A stretch of 64,000 nucleotides of DNA from Sphagnum compactum (Eukaryota; Bryophyta; Sphagnopsida; Sphagnales), in the NCBI GenBank assembly GCA_965153455.1, contig OZ234502.1, positions 2,273,267 to 2,337,266 of the forward strand, written 5' to 3'. Each line of letters opens with the position of its first letter. Position 1 is the stretch's first letter. Both the position numbers and the translations under genes were made by a program. Below, in pieces: positions 11,083 to 23,600 of this stretch. Under the pieces are notes generated by a model. It saw only the letters and a program-made list of their open reading frames with translations, was not told the origin of the DNA and did no database searches.

Positions 11083-11754
11083 ATGGCCGAGTACGACGCC
11101 TCACAGTTTCACCCTCGCAGTCTGAAGTGTGTCCTGAGCCTCGACGGCACGCAAGCCCAGGCTATTTGCACGCTCTACAGCCTGTCAGGAAAAATGAAGG
11201 TAGAACAACATCTGGCAATTGTTGACCATTTTTTCGAAACACCTAACCTGAAGTCTAAGAAAAGCCAGAAGGCACAAAGTGACAACGACGACAAGTTCAA
11301 CACGCTGCTTGAACATGCTCAAAAGAATATCGAAGCACAAATTGCACAGTCGCAACAGATCTTTGAGCAGGTCACCAACAACTTTCTGGAACGTATCACA
11401 GCAGCCCAACAGTTAGCCCCTATTGTCAGTCATGACAATGAAATTACAAAACAGCTTGTTAAGGAGGTGGTGGAGGAGTCAGGGGGAAAGTGGGTGGACG
11501 TTGTGAAGAAGATGGGCAAACAGATGGACAACTTTGTCAGCCAAGGTGAGGCCAGGGAACGCTCCACACGCTCCTACAGCGCACGTATCATACGATTTGA
11601 CGAAACAGAAGGCGAGACAGCACAGCAAATGCTAGATAAAGTCAATAGTCAGGTTCTACAAGGACAGATGAAGCTAGCCATCAAGGCTGTGGCAGTAGTG
11701 CGCCAGCCCATCAGCAGGAGAGCTGAGACCAAGCCTGGGATTGTACGCACATGA
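11083..11754 (+). pseudogene. LINE ORF1-like protein, interrupted by a stop
   Basis: A 223-codon frame begins MAEYDASQFHPRS and contains a helical, glutamine- and lysine-rich middle (about residues 65-130) likely to form a coiled coil. It stops at a TGA (11752-11754). The same frame stays open beyond it with plausible coding text (LVTFAIAEDRKAVFQ, GTHWGLEEDLTK) to a TAA near 11860 and on through a basic stretch (KAKQKRRKLT). Both stops would be arginine or glutamine codons before a C-to-T change. The role, RNA binding and chaperoning of the LINE transcript, is inferred from position. Confidence 0.65.
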
Positions 11755-11984
11755 GCTGTACTTGTTACTTTTGCTATAGCTGAGGACAGAAAAGCTGTCT
11801 TTCAAAACCGTGTAGTTCTGAAAGGTACCCACTGGGGCTTGGAAGAAGATTTGACCAAATAACAACAAGAGCAAAAGAAGGCATCATGGCATCTATTTGA
11901 GAAGGCCAAGCAGAAAAGAAGAAAGCTTACTAGCGTGGCGCAGATCTTTACATCAATGACACCAAAGTCACAGCTCAGCACTAG

Positions 11985-14900
11985 GGGTGCTGGGACCAGA
12001 GAGCATTACGAGTCTCCTTGTGGAACATCCATGGGGGGACAAACACGAAGCTAAATACCAGTTCACATATACAGAGACTGTTTGATGACTCAGATGTTGT
12101 TGCACTGACTGAAACACACTTGTTCCCTGATAAAACACCACTGCATATGCCTGGTTTTCAGTGTTTACACAATCCACGCCCTGTATTTGACATGAGCTCA
12201 GTCAGAGCAACAGTGAAGCATAGTGGTGGTGTTGCAGTATTTGTGAATGACTCATGGTCAGACTGTGTATCCCTATGGAAACAGAACACAGATGGCACTA
12301 GGTTGTGGCTGCAGTTCCAGCGCTCGGGGGCTGCACCGTTGTTTTTGGCTGTAGTGTATGCTCCACCCAAAGGGTCCCCACATGCTGATGAAGGCTTGTT
12401 TGATAACATTGCTGCAGAGGTCGGCATGATTCAGGATCTTGGGGGCAGTATTTTACTGACTGGTGATTTCAATGCAAGGATTAGTGCAGCTGACGACTAT
12501 GTTGATTGTCGTTACTTTGCAGATCACATGCCTGACACGCTGCCATTGGGGAATGACTTCCCAGAGGTTTTGCCTGAGCGACATAACTCGGACAAGGGGG
12601 GGTTGAAAGGTTGGCACAATGAGTTCTTAGACCTTTGCCGCTCCTCGGGATTGTTCATTCTCAATGGCAGGATCACAGGCGATGAATCAAGGGAGTGCAC
12701 TTGCTTTGCCAATGGCGACTCCAGCCTTGTGGATTATATGGTCGCATCACCTGCTCTGTTTGATTGTGCCACATCACTTGTTGTACATAAATGCCCTCTA
12801 TTCTGTGGAAAAGGGTGTGATTCCAACCATAGGCCACTTTCACTCAACTTGCAGTTACCTTGGCAACATGTGTCATCAGCAACTTCAGAATCACGTGCAG
12901 ACATCCGTCGTTTCAAACATGATGCTAGCAAGTGCACACAATATTGGCAGCACCTGCAGCAACAGATTACCCAGTGCACAGCACAGATGAGTGACACAGA
13001 CAATGTTGACATGGCCGTGTAGTTGTTGCATGACTGCATTTGTAACGCCGCTGCGGCTCTGCATGGCTGCCCTGCGGCACACACCAGTACAACACAACAT
13101 CGTCATCAACCATGGTTTGATACTAAATGTCGCAGCAAGCACAAGGAAGTATCTGCATATGCAAAGCTTCATCCTGACAGCCATCTAGCACGCGAACGGA
13201 AGAAGCAACTTAAACAGCTATTGCGTCGTAAGAAATGCACGTACAAGAAGCTACAAGGCCGACAGTTGTGTGCACTAGCAAAGATAGATCCAGCCAGCTT
13301 TTGGAGGCAAAACTCCAAGAGCAAGGAGCGATCTGTTGCTATCAGCAAAGCAGACTTGGTTGCTGGCTTCTAGAAGCTGCTGGAAGGACAATGCCCCAGT
13401 AATACAGTTGGGGGACAGGTCAACTCTACAGATCAGGTGGTCTTGAGCTTGTCACACCCTTTTGCAAGTGATGATTGCAGCACACTAAACTGTGACATAA
13501 CCTTAGATGAGATTGCGCAAGTGATGAGGAGACTCAAACGTAACAAGTCTGCTAGCTTAGATGGCATCAAAGCAGAGTTTCTGCTAGATGCTGGCGATAT
13601 GTTGCATGTACCACTACAGATTGTGTTCAACAAGTTGTTGCAACAAGGTTATTTAGCAGGCTTGTCTACTGGAGTCATTCATGCATTGCACAAGGGTGGT
13701 GATGCCTTGCAATTTGAGAATTACAGGGGAATCACAATGGGTCCTGTACTAGCTAAGGTGTTTGCCATGATTCTAGAGGCACGGTTGAGCAGCTGGGCAG
13801 AAGAGAGGGGCCTACGTGCCAGGGGGCAGGCTGGTTTTAGGAAAGACTTCCGCACCATGGATAACCTGTACATTTTGTAAACGCTCATTGAATAGTGCAC
13901 TCACAAACGCAAAAAGGTCTATTGTTGTTTTGTGGACTTTCGCAAAGCTTTTGATACAGTGCCTCGTGATCTGCTATGGCAGGTGCTGGCTGAGATGGGA
14001 ATTGTGGGTCACTTCATGCAGTGTCTACAAAGCATGTACAGCCAGGACAACGTCAGAGTTATGCATCCAACAGAAGGGCTATCAGCCCGGTTCTCATGTG
14101 GCATTGGGGTCAAACAAGGCTGTCCACTGAGCCCACTGCTTTTTGGACTCTACCTTGATGGACTTGAGAAGCATCTAGATGCACTTGATGGCAACAGCCC
14201 GCCACAGCTGGCAGACATAGTAGTCAAATTACTGCTGTATGCAGATGATTTGACATTGATGTCAGAGACCCCACAAGGGTTGCAGAAACAAATAGATGCT
14301 CTGTCTGAGTTCTGTGTTGAACGACAATTGGTCATCAATGTGAGCAAGACCAAGGTGGTGGTGTTTGAGAAACGCCGCAGTGCAGCGCCATAGTTCACAT
14401 ACAGAGGGACAACCATTGAGCGGGTTCAATCATTCAGATACCTGGGCTTAGAGTTACATAGTTCAAGAGGCATGGCAGTAACCATAGACAAACTGACTGC
14501 TGCTGGGAAGAAGGCACTGTTTGCATTACGCCGCAGATGCAATGATTTGAGCATGACAGATCCAGAAGTACTGTGTCAGTTGTTCGACTCACTGGTACGC
14601 CTAGTACTGAGCTATGCATGCAAGGTGTGGACAGGTTGTACAAGGGCGAAAGGGTTGCAACAAGCAGAACAAGTACATAGAATGTTCTTGAGAGGAATAT
14701 TAGGGGTCAATAAAACAACAAGCACTTTTGCTGTGTTGGGGGAGTTTGGAAGGTATCCATTGGAGTATTTTTGGTGGCAACAAACTCTCAAGTATTATGA
14801 TAGACTACGGGAGTCCACACCAGATCGTCTGTTGTACTATGCCTACCAGACCCAGCTCCAGATGCTCAGTGTGCTCAATGATAACCAACAGTGTTGGCTC

Positions 14901-15344
14901 CGGAACGTGCAGTTGTGGCTTGACGACCAAGGGGTTGGGGTTCTCTATACTAATGTCATGTGTGTTGTAGCAAGTGCACATGCTTCTTATCTAGAATCCA
15001 CTTATGGTGAACTGGCCAAAGCCAGAAGTAGCAGATTACGTACATACCAACTGATGAACACGAGCTGTACAACAGAATCTGGGTACTCATATGCACATCA
15101 GAGTTATTTGCAAGTGATCACAAATGTTCAGCTCAGGCAATCTTTGTCAAGGTTCAGATGTTCAAACCATCGTTTGGAGGTAGAGTGTGGCAGGCATGCA
15201 AAACCTGAGAGTGTACCGAGGAGAGATAGGGTTTGTCGCCTGTGTTCCCTAGGAGCTGTTGAGGATGAAGACCACCTGTTGCTAGTGTGCCCAGCTCACC
15301 ATGACATCGTTGCGAGTTTGGTCAACAGCCAGGGAAACAGTTGA
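11985..15344 (+). pseudogene. LINE ORF2: endonuclease, reverse transcriptase, zinc finger; five in-frame stops
   Basis: One frame runs from 11985 to TGA at 15342-15344 with no frameshift. An APE-type endonuclease starts at LWNIHGG (about 12018), with TGDFNAR near 12460, SLVDYMV near 12735 and SNHRPLSL near 12825. Reverse transcriptase motifs follow: FVDFRKAFDTVP near 13930, KQGCPLSPLLFGLYLDG near 14115, YADD at 14238-14249 and FRYLGLELHSS near 14435. Near 15232-15290 is a C-x2-C-x8-H-x4-C zinc finger. Stops at 13020 (TAG), 13371 (TAG), 13878 (TAA), 13893 (TAG) and 14391 (TAG) break it. All become Gln codons by reversing one C-to-T change. No ATG precedes the endonuclease, so the true start is unknown. 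Confidence 0.85.
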
Positions 15345-15951
15345 CACCGTGCAGCTTACTGCCTGAATTGATGCATTCGGCTACTCAGAAAGCGGTAGCT
15401 TTGTACTTAGTTTCTTGCCTAGACAACAAGAGTGTTTTGCTCAAATCAACTAGGTAATAGTCGTCAAATGGATCTTTCTGGTCCGGGTATTGACGTTAAA
15501 TTAAAAGAAAGAAAAAAAGAAGACTCAAATTTTTGGCGTTTTTTTTTCCTTTGAAAACAAGTGGTCAGATTTTGTCTATTTTCATTATATTGTTGGGGGA
15601 GTATGTCGCCAGAGGTCTCTCTGCTGGCTACGCTGTTAATGGTCCAATTAAGTTGAAATCTGTCTGTGGAGGCTTGCCAATGTTGCTACAGTACAAAATT
15701 GGAAAAAAAGACACCAGTGTGGCATACACATTGCCACTTTTCTTCTCAACACTGACAACAAGGAACGTAACTAGAAACACATTAAAGCCAACCTCAAGTC
15801 TGAATCCTCCTAAGTGCATACTCAAGCCCTCTTTACACAAGGAGTGAAGGCCGATGTTGAACCCAAATTGAGCAAGCCAAGTAGTGCCATGACAGAAAGT
15901 AGTCCCAATGGCTTCACATTCTGAGTAAAGGCAGAACTGGAATATAATATC

Positions 15952-16532
15952 TCAATTATATTATATTTCAAATCCCCTGTGTCTCTAAACCATTCTCCAT
16001 GACTAGTCATGTGGTTTGAAGCTCCAGAATCCACGTACGAGACATTGTTATCTGATACACCTCCTATCATTGAATTTGCCATGTGCTGCATCACAAACAG
16101 TTGCTCATCACCTTGATTGCTAGTTGATGCATAATTCCCTTGTTGCAACTTTCCATTTCGTGCATCATGCTCCCTTTGATAACAGTTCTTGGCCATGTGC
16201 CCAGGTTTCCCACAGTAGTAGCAGTTTGAGTCGCTATTTGGTTGTTGACCTCGATGACTTCCACCACGACCTCCACGACTTCCTCGACTTCCTCTTCCTC
16301 CAAAGTTTCCTCGTCCACCTCCATGAGGTTGACCTTCATGTTGATGATGTCCACCATGCGAGCTTTCGTGTCGACCTCGAAATGAGGTTTTACCACCTCT
16401 ACCCCTACCTCTAATAATATTTGAGTAGAAAGCACTTTCTTGTGATCCTCCATTGGATGAAGTACCAACAATTCTCATCTCTTCACTTGTGTGATCTTTG
16501 TGGCCTTTGTGCACACAACTAAACTCCGACAA
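15952..16532 (-). pseudogene. Copia-type gag C-terminus and start of protease
   Basis: The minus-strand frame is open and reads in order: a Gly/Arg/His-rich basic stretch, a CCHC zinc knuckle (CYYCGKPGHMAKNC, about 16182-16223), a linker, and YVDSGASNHM at about 16010-16036, the aspartic protease active site of Ty1/Copia elements. The frame then runs into the palindrome's left arm, so integrase and reverse transcriptase are missing. The start of gag upstream of 16532 is not recognisable. This is a truncated retrotransposon fused to the inner end of the arm. Confidence 0.85.
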
Positions 16533-19500
16533 AACCCTTCATCACAATTCTTGGAAGTTTTCGATCTAAAACAGTAAGTTTCCTTAATGTAACATCTTTG
16601 TAGCCCTCATGCAACCTCCTTCAATGTCAACATAGACAACATGTGTGGAAGAAGGTTGCAAGGGGGCCACAAAGATGCTCCAATGACTAATCAATTGTTG
16701 TTGAGCATGGCGTTGTGTTGCGGGGGTGGCATAAACAAGCATTTACGGGGGTGGTGCAAACAAGTAGGCGGGAATGATCTAACGAGTAGGAGCTTGGAAA
16801 ATTGAACCATGAAACAAGTGGTAGCTAGAGCAAAGTGGCAGCTAACAACTTCACAAGGTGAACCAAAGAGTTTCCTTGGGTGAAGAATGGTGGAATGTGG
16901 TGACCCAAGTTGATAATGCGAAAGGGATACAACAACAATAATGATAAAAATTAAGAGGGGTCAAGTTTGAATTTTGATGCTCTTAGGATCCACATTTCAT
17001 CAATTGTGTTCACTTAATTCTAACCCTAACCAACTAACGGTTGTTGTTCCATGTTGTTCCATTAGTGTCATCCATAGTTCAGAGTTCATCCATGAAATTT
17101 GGAATCTCAAACAATATGCAATTGTTAGTATAATTAGAATGCAGGCCTTTAAACTTTACATGTAACAAATGATGAATTTGCATCTTCAATAGAAACTAAA
17201 TCTCTCCAAGATTTATATTCGTAGAACTTTACATTATGTGGATGAAATAGATCTTAAACCCACCTTATACTCTATAGTTAATTAATTTAATTTTTACCCA
17301 ATTTATAATTGTGTCTTAGATATTAATAAGTTTTGACTAAATTTACATCTTATAATATGTATGTTATGCATCCATGCCCTAAAACACACAAAATTAAATA
17401 GCTTTTGTTAAAGAAACATTTTTTAAATTCATAATTTTTGATGTGAAAAACATGTTTAAAATCAAAACATTCAAATGTGTTGTAAACAAGGATTTCAACA
17501 ATTTCAAGTTCTTATGCCCTTTCAATTTCTAATAATAATATCCCTTCCAAATTTGAGCATGATTGGAGCACATTTGATAGTGAAAAGGGATGTTTGAAAT
17601 TTAAAAGGATTGTCCCCGATAGTGTTTTGAGTGCTTTAAATATGCAAAAGGACTCTTGAAACATTATCAATTTTCATCAAATTTTAGTCATTAAAAATTT
17701 GGAAATAATGAAGCACATTGCCAAAAAAAATTGAAATTCCAATTTTTTTAAAATTTTTATGTCAGTTCAAATCTACAAAGGTACAACTTTTAAGCATTGT
17801 CCACACGCCCTATGGCTCCTTATTTCCTGTTTGCACCCATATGTGATATAAAACAAACGTAAGTCACTACGATAAGTGGACATACATACTAAGCTTCGAA
17901 TCAAAATAAAACTTGGAAGCTTTTGGTGTTTGATCCATGGAATCTAGTGCAATGAAATATAGATCAAACAACCAAAACAATCCATATGAACATAACTAGA
18001 AAGTTTGTAAGGTTAAACACAACAAAGCCAAAGGAACAATAAAAATATTCAAGAAACCCTAAAAAAATTTCAACAGATAATCCTACACAAAATTTTGGAA
18101 TGAAACAATATGGGGCCAAGCTCATCTAACCTAAATCAACAAAGATTTCAAAGCATAATTTGAAATAAAACATTAAGAATGAAATACCTGCATGTAGGAA
18201 GAAACCACAGATCCTTCAAGCTTTAATGTTGAAACAAAGGATCCATCACTAGACATCATGTGAACTTATGTGACAACTTGTAGGAGAACTTCTATTTAGA
18301 TTTTTGGGTGCATCCATGTTGAGCACACAAATCAACCTATTTCAAGGTTGTTCGAGGTGGAGCACACCATTTTGCTAGCTTAGGATTCATGATCTGATCA
18401 TAAATCCTTATATGATAATCAAGTAGTGTACATGATCGCCTTATGGACCGATTGACCTTCAAGCATGTTTCAAGCTCTTCAGAGATGGGCACTGAAAGGC
18501 TATTAGGTGGTGTGTAAAAAAGGTTGTTCTTCTAGAGAAGTAGCTATATTTTGACAATTTGCCTAACACTCTTGTTAATGCAAGCTTTTTTTCTTTCTGT
18601 AAGCCTTCTGGCCCAAGCTTCATGATCCATGGCTAAAACCCTATTTGCAGCTCCATTAGTTCAACAACAAGGATACCCTTGTAATAATTTTTGAAGGTGG
18701 CTCACAATGTAATCTATAAAACGCTATACTAAAATGTGATTCTATTTCAATCCCTAGTAGAAGCTTCCTGCAAAAATTGCGATGTCGTTCCAATGTAACT
18801 GATGTAATAACAATCTAAGGAAATTGTGCTTCCCGCTCAAGCAACAAGGCAAGCTTCACCTTCCTGCTTGAGCTTTGACCTTCTAAGGTTCAATTTTTGA
18901 TGTATGGTGCGACAAAAGCTACACATTTTCCAACACATGTGGTTGGATGGTTACGATGTGTGCATTTTATCATTTGATCATCTCCATTGTCGTTATGAAC
19001 CCAAATAACAACTTAATAGAAACATCTTTTTCATCTTTGAGACCTTCATTTTCATCCCTCATTTCAATTTAAAATGTAATCAAAAGTTAATTCTATCAAA
19101 TCTCCTATTTTAAATAATAATCCAGAGCCTTGTTCACACATTTTTAAAACAAGTAATGATGCATGGATCATAGGAATATTATTGTGCATTCACAATGTAA
19201 TAGTTTACAATAATTATTCAAATGAAATATCAAATTAATTTGAAGATTGCCATTCCTTTGTGCATACTGATTATGATAAATGTGCATAAAATCAATGACC
19301 ATGTATTTATGTACAATATGTTTAGGGATCTCAATTATAATGCAATAATATCAAATTTCATGTATTGTAACACTCCAAAACACATTTTGATATTGAAATT
19401 TTGGACATATTTTAATCCATCTCAGGAGTGTCAAGATTGGTAACATTGTTAAATGAATGCTTTTGGACCTTACAACATTGTCGAAATTTATTGAAATTTT

Positions 19501-20640
19501 TACATGTTATAAAAAATTATATAATACCCAAGATCCCATAAAAAATTCGAGCACTTCGAAAGTCTATGAAAAATTGAATCAAAAGACATGTGTTTTTCAG
19601 CATTGATTACATGTGCAGGTAGTCCTTTTATTGTGGACTCACCTTCACACTAAAACATGTTGTCATGCATAAATCCATGACTAGCACAATGAGCAACTAG
19701 AAGCTCAGCATAACTATGTACAATTACTAAATGGTTCCACATATGTGCTTCACATGATTCATGATATGTTGAGAAGTGTATTTGAACATTGACAATATGA
19801 GATGATGGTGTAATGATGAGGGTAAAGAGCAAAAGAAAGAATAATCTGTAGATATGAAAAACATTTTCGATACAAATAGATACCACAATTTCGATGCCTT
19901 GTGTTCTTTTAACCATTCCTCTCAATCTTGTGTTGACTACAGTTTGTGTTACGTTTTGAACTAGCTTGTCCAATTCCTTTCACCTTAAATTTGTTCCAAG
20001 GCCAAAACACACAAACACAAAATGTGAAGCTTATTTTGAAGAGAAAATATAGAATTTCCAAAGATGAAAAATAAATTAAATGTAACAGTCATGGTGTTTC
20101 AATTGATTGTTCAAGCTCAACAACTGTTTCATCTACCAATGAGAAATTGTTGCGACTTCTCATATGATAGTAATATGATTTTGGGCTTGCAGATGCACAT
20201 TCACCCCTTGGTGCGTGCACATTCTTTTCACAAAACTACCTCATTTTTCTTGAGAGAACATTTATACAAGACCATACCAATTAGTGCCCCAATCTTTCCC
20301 AAATTCTTATTTCCTTAAGCATTGTCGTGACTGCATACTAGTGGTGGTATTGAGTGATGGTGATGATAGGTAAGGTGGGATTAAGGGTGTTCCTCATACA
20401 TAGTTACCAAATGCGTAGACTCTACGTACTAACTACTAACCCTAATTTGTAGTTCTGACAAATTCCTCTATGCAAGTGTGTAGTCTTGCAAGGACCATCG
20501 AAGTTGGAAGCTTTTAGTGACACTTGCACTTACACAAACATTGAACCTCAGTGTATGATAGCCTAGTGTACTAAGGTTTTTGTTTTGAACTTCATGGAGT
20601 ATGACAATGTTAGTGAGATGTATTGTACTAGTGGGCACAT
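16533..20640. other. Palindrome spacer, no recognisable gene
   Basis: AT-rich DNA with scattered stops. Bases 17340-17690 are a diverged direct copy of 50110-50460 (see that entry). Short open segments at 19222-19443, 19650-19973 and 20064-20318 have no domain I can name and no splice context. No LTR or terminal inverted repeat is visible by eye. Confidence 0.5.
17340..17690 (+). repeat. Diverged dispersed repeat (copy 1)
   Basis: Order and wording match 50110-50460: 'tatgcatccatgccct', 'aattcataatttttg', 'agttcttatgccctttcaatt', 'gagcacatttgatag', 'gatgtttgaaa' and 'aaggattgtcc' all recur in sequence with substitutions and small gaps. Confidence 0.6.
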
Positions 20641-20659
20641 GGTAGAAAGTCCTTTAACA

Positions 20660-23600
20660 GTATTATATTGAGATCCTTTACCAGATGTTATTGTTGACAA
20701 CGTTGAAGGTGACAAAAAGATTGGTGGACATATTGCATACAAAGCCTATTTTGAAGACTACAATTCTGGCTATGACGTTAGTTCAGGTGATGATCATGAT
20801 TCAGAAAGTGATGGGTTGAAATGTTATTATTAGAAATTGCAAGATGCTTGAGTGGTGAGAAATAAGAAAATGTTGGCGCCCATTGATGCTGCTACTAGAA
20901 CATTGTAAATATAATTTTACTTACCAGTTTTCTGATTAATTTGTTCCAGCCTGCATTAGGTCTTTTAATCAAGTCATATTGTAATTTACTTATGCATAAG
21001 TTATCATACCAACACTTGTCAAAATTCCAATTTCTTCACAAGTTTGACTTTGGTCACTTTCGTCTTGTTTACAAGATGTAAGAAGGACTTGAGAAGAACT
21101 TCCACGTCAATTGAACTTTGTTGTATTTTTGTTGTTTCTTAGTTGTTTAATCACTATTGAATGTCCACATGGTTGAAGGCTATTGGTCCACTATAGATTT
21201 ATCTTAAATGTACATAGCTCCCCACTTGACCCTAATCTTTTTGCTCATAAGCATGTTTTGCGATGGTGGGAAGCACTTCGGAGTTTCTATTGTGGGTTGC
21301 ATTTAAAATTTGGTGTTTCACTATTCTACTAAACATCCATTTTCTATTTTTTAGACGTTCTAGTTCTTTTGAGGATTTTAGTTCTTATGATATTCTTTCT
21401 TGCTTACCCATTGAGGTTTGAAGAGAGTCGATTTTTTAAACAAAAACAAAAATTAACGTTTTTTCCCCAAGTGTTACTGAAAATTTCACAATCGGCCACC
21501 CTTGTTGTGCCCGCACAAAGAAGTAGCAAGATTAAAAAAAAAGGTGGGGTTTCCAATTTAACAGAGATGGATGACACGATCAAAAGGCATGAAATGAAAG
21601 ATAATGATGAAGAGTTCAGCCATGATATGAGGTTGGAAGATGAAGACTATGAAGTTGAAGCTAGTAAGTTCAACTTTCATGAAGTGTGACTCCTATTTTA
21701 AATATGTTATCTAGGTAGTTCAAGCAATTTTTAAAAAATGAATTTAAACTTGCTTTGGGTATTCAGGTGTTTGTGTTTTTTTGAGGGTGTGTAGATGTAG
21801 AAGAAGACAGAGTTTTAGAAGAATTTGTGAGAAATCACAAAAAAATGTTGTGACCCCTAGTTCTTCTAGTACAAAATGTAAGAGGCAAAAACAACTCCTT
21901 GCCACACCAAAGAAGGCAAATATTTCCTCACCCAAACCTCCCATCCCAGGTGTTTGGCCTACCCCTTCACTACTTGCTGTGGATCCTACAACACCCTTTG
22001 TTGAGGCAACAATTTCAATACAAGCTCAAGCCTGTATAGCTTGGTCATGGCAAGTGCTTCCTCCATGGATGCAAGCTACATGGGCCATGCACCATGCACT
22101 GTGGATGCTTGCAAGGCAACAAGCTGCCTTCTACCCCTATCCAACCATCTACAGAATAGCAAACAACAGGTCCATCAACATTTTGGAGGGCTTTGGATGC
22201 AAGCACAACTAGCTACCCATGAAACCTAGAAGGCTATAGTTGGCTAGGAGCCTCTTAGGAGTACAACTACCCATGATCATTTCAAGGGTACAATTGTCAT
22301 TGAAACTCCTAAGGAAACAAGTAATAGTAGTGTTCCTTTTATTTTTAATTTGGCTAAGGTGGAGAGTGTACAAAGAATAGAACCCAAAGATCGCAAATTT
22401 TTTGAGGATGCTACATCTGAAGCTTGCAAAGCTGCTTGGAAAAAACCAAGTCAAGTTAAGGTGAAGGTAGGGGGGGAAATTGATGGGGGTTGTGATGGAA
22501 GAAATTAGTGGGATGATAGTGTCCAAACTTTGGTTCCACGGATGTTGGATGTAAGCATCATTCATTATGATGAGCAGGATCCTGACAAATTGGCCAAGTT
22601 AAGGTAGGCCTTAGACAATGTGTATGAATATCTTGAAAATGAACTTTCTGACAAGGGGTTCAAGAATGCAATAAAAAGGTTCTTAAGGTGAGAAAGGAAT
22701 AGGTTGAAAGCAAGGTTCTCACAAGGGTTAACCATGTGCTTTATGAACATTCAACTTGATCAATGGGAAATGTTGAAAGACTATTGGAATACTCCGCTAA
22801 CTAAAAAGAAAGCATGACGAATGTTAAAGGCGCGAAGCAAGGTCACATGTGGGTCAAACATGGAAGGTAGGAAAAAAAGTTCAATTGGTAAGCTTTGTTT
22901 TACTTAGTTCTAGGTGTTCATTTCATTTCTATTAGACTAGTTTGTTTAATGATTTTGTCATGCAACCAACACCTTATAATTTGCAGACCAATTAACCTAA
23001 CACTTGAGAAAGTATCTGATTATGATTTGACAGAAAAAAAGAGACAACATAGCCTTGGTGTTAGTGAGCTCACAACAAATTCCAATGATTAGAACAAACA
23101 AGTGGATTTTTGGTAAGATAAAATTTTACCTACACACCTAGGCAAGAACTCCAAGTTGAAACCTGAATGTGTATGTTTGAAAGTTGAATAGTTGAATCAT
23201 TATGAAAATTGTCATTGGCTCTTAATCATGTTTTTGTGCAAATATTTAAGATGTTGTGGAACAAATTTGTGAGGTTGAAGGCAAAATGGTGCTAGCTTGG
23301 TACTTCGAGATTTTTAAAGAACATTGTGTTTGCATTTGTTATTGGAGATCTATGTTAAATTTAAGTTTGCTTATTACAATTTACGTGTGGTGCACACATG
23401 CACATATTTTTAGCTGAAAGGTGGGAATTCATGAACTATTATTGGGGTATGTAGGTTGCCTCTAGAAGGTTAGTAGCTCGCATGGCAAAAATGGAGTAGA
23501 CTCAAACACAAATGGAAGAAAAAAAAAGTAGTTGGATGGGAAGGTCGCTGATGCTGACCTCAAGACCATGATCATGAACTTCATAGGTAAAACAATAAAC

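Larger units (their letters stand above)
11000..15521 (+). mobile_element. Non-LTR retrotransposon (LINE), almost full length
   Basis: The right arm reads GGCAACAC then TGACTCAAAT; in the left arm these halves are separated by 4.5 kb. The insert has an ORF1-like frame, a long ORF2 frame with endonuclease, reverse transcriptase and C-terminal zinc-finger motifs, a short 3' UTR and an A-rich end (near 15500-15521). No target-site duplication is visible. Base composition is clearly richer in G+C than the arm around it. The element post-dates formation of the palindrome, or at least is absent from the other arm. Confidence 0.9.
4709..15952 (-). repeat. Left arm of the large inverted repeat, with two insertions
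   Basis: Reading the minus strand from 15952 down to 4709 reproduces 26160-31697. Anchors: 4709-4800 against 31600-31697; the CTACCTACCTACC run near 7160 against its complement near 29210; 8330-8750 against 27690-28110; 9400-9700 against 26790-27110; 15525-15650 against 26470-26600. Over about 170 bases near 9410-9580 I count seven mismatches. The arm is interrupted at 9779-10868 by organelle DNA and at 11000-15521 by a LINE, so its own length is about 5.6 kb. It is strongly AT-rich from 4800 to 6800 and has no recognisable gene. Confidence 0.9.

Noticed and set aside
12158-13188. Several 65-116-codon frames on both strands
   Set aside because: They overlap the LINE ORF2 in other frames and have no motifs.
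11985-15344. In-frame TAG/TAA read as a recoded or RNA-edited LINE protein
   Set aside because: Nuclear recoding or U-to-C editing of transposons has no support here, and simple decay explains every stop.
16091-16471. Acidic 126-codon minus-strand frame and 96-codon plus-strand frame
   Set aside because: Both are shadows of the Gly/Arg-rich gag frame in the same bases.
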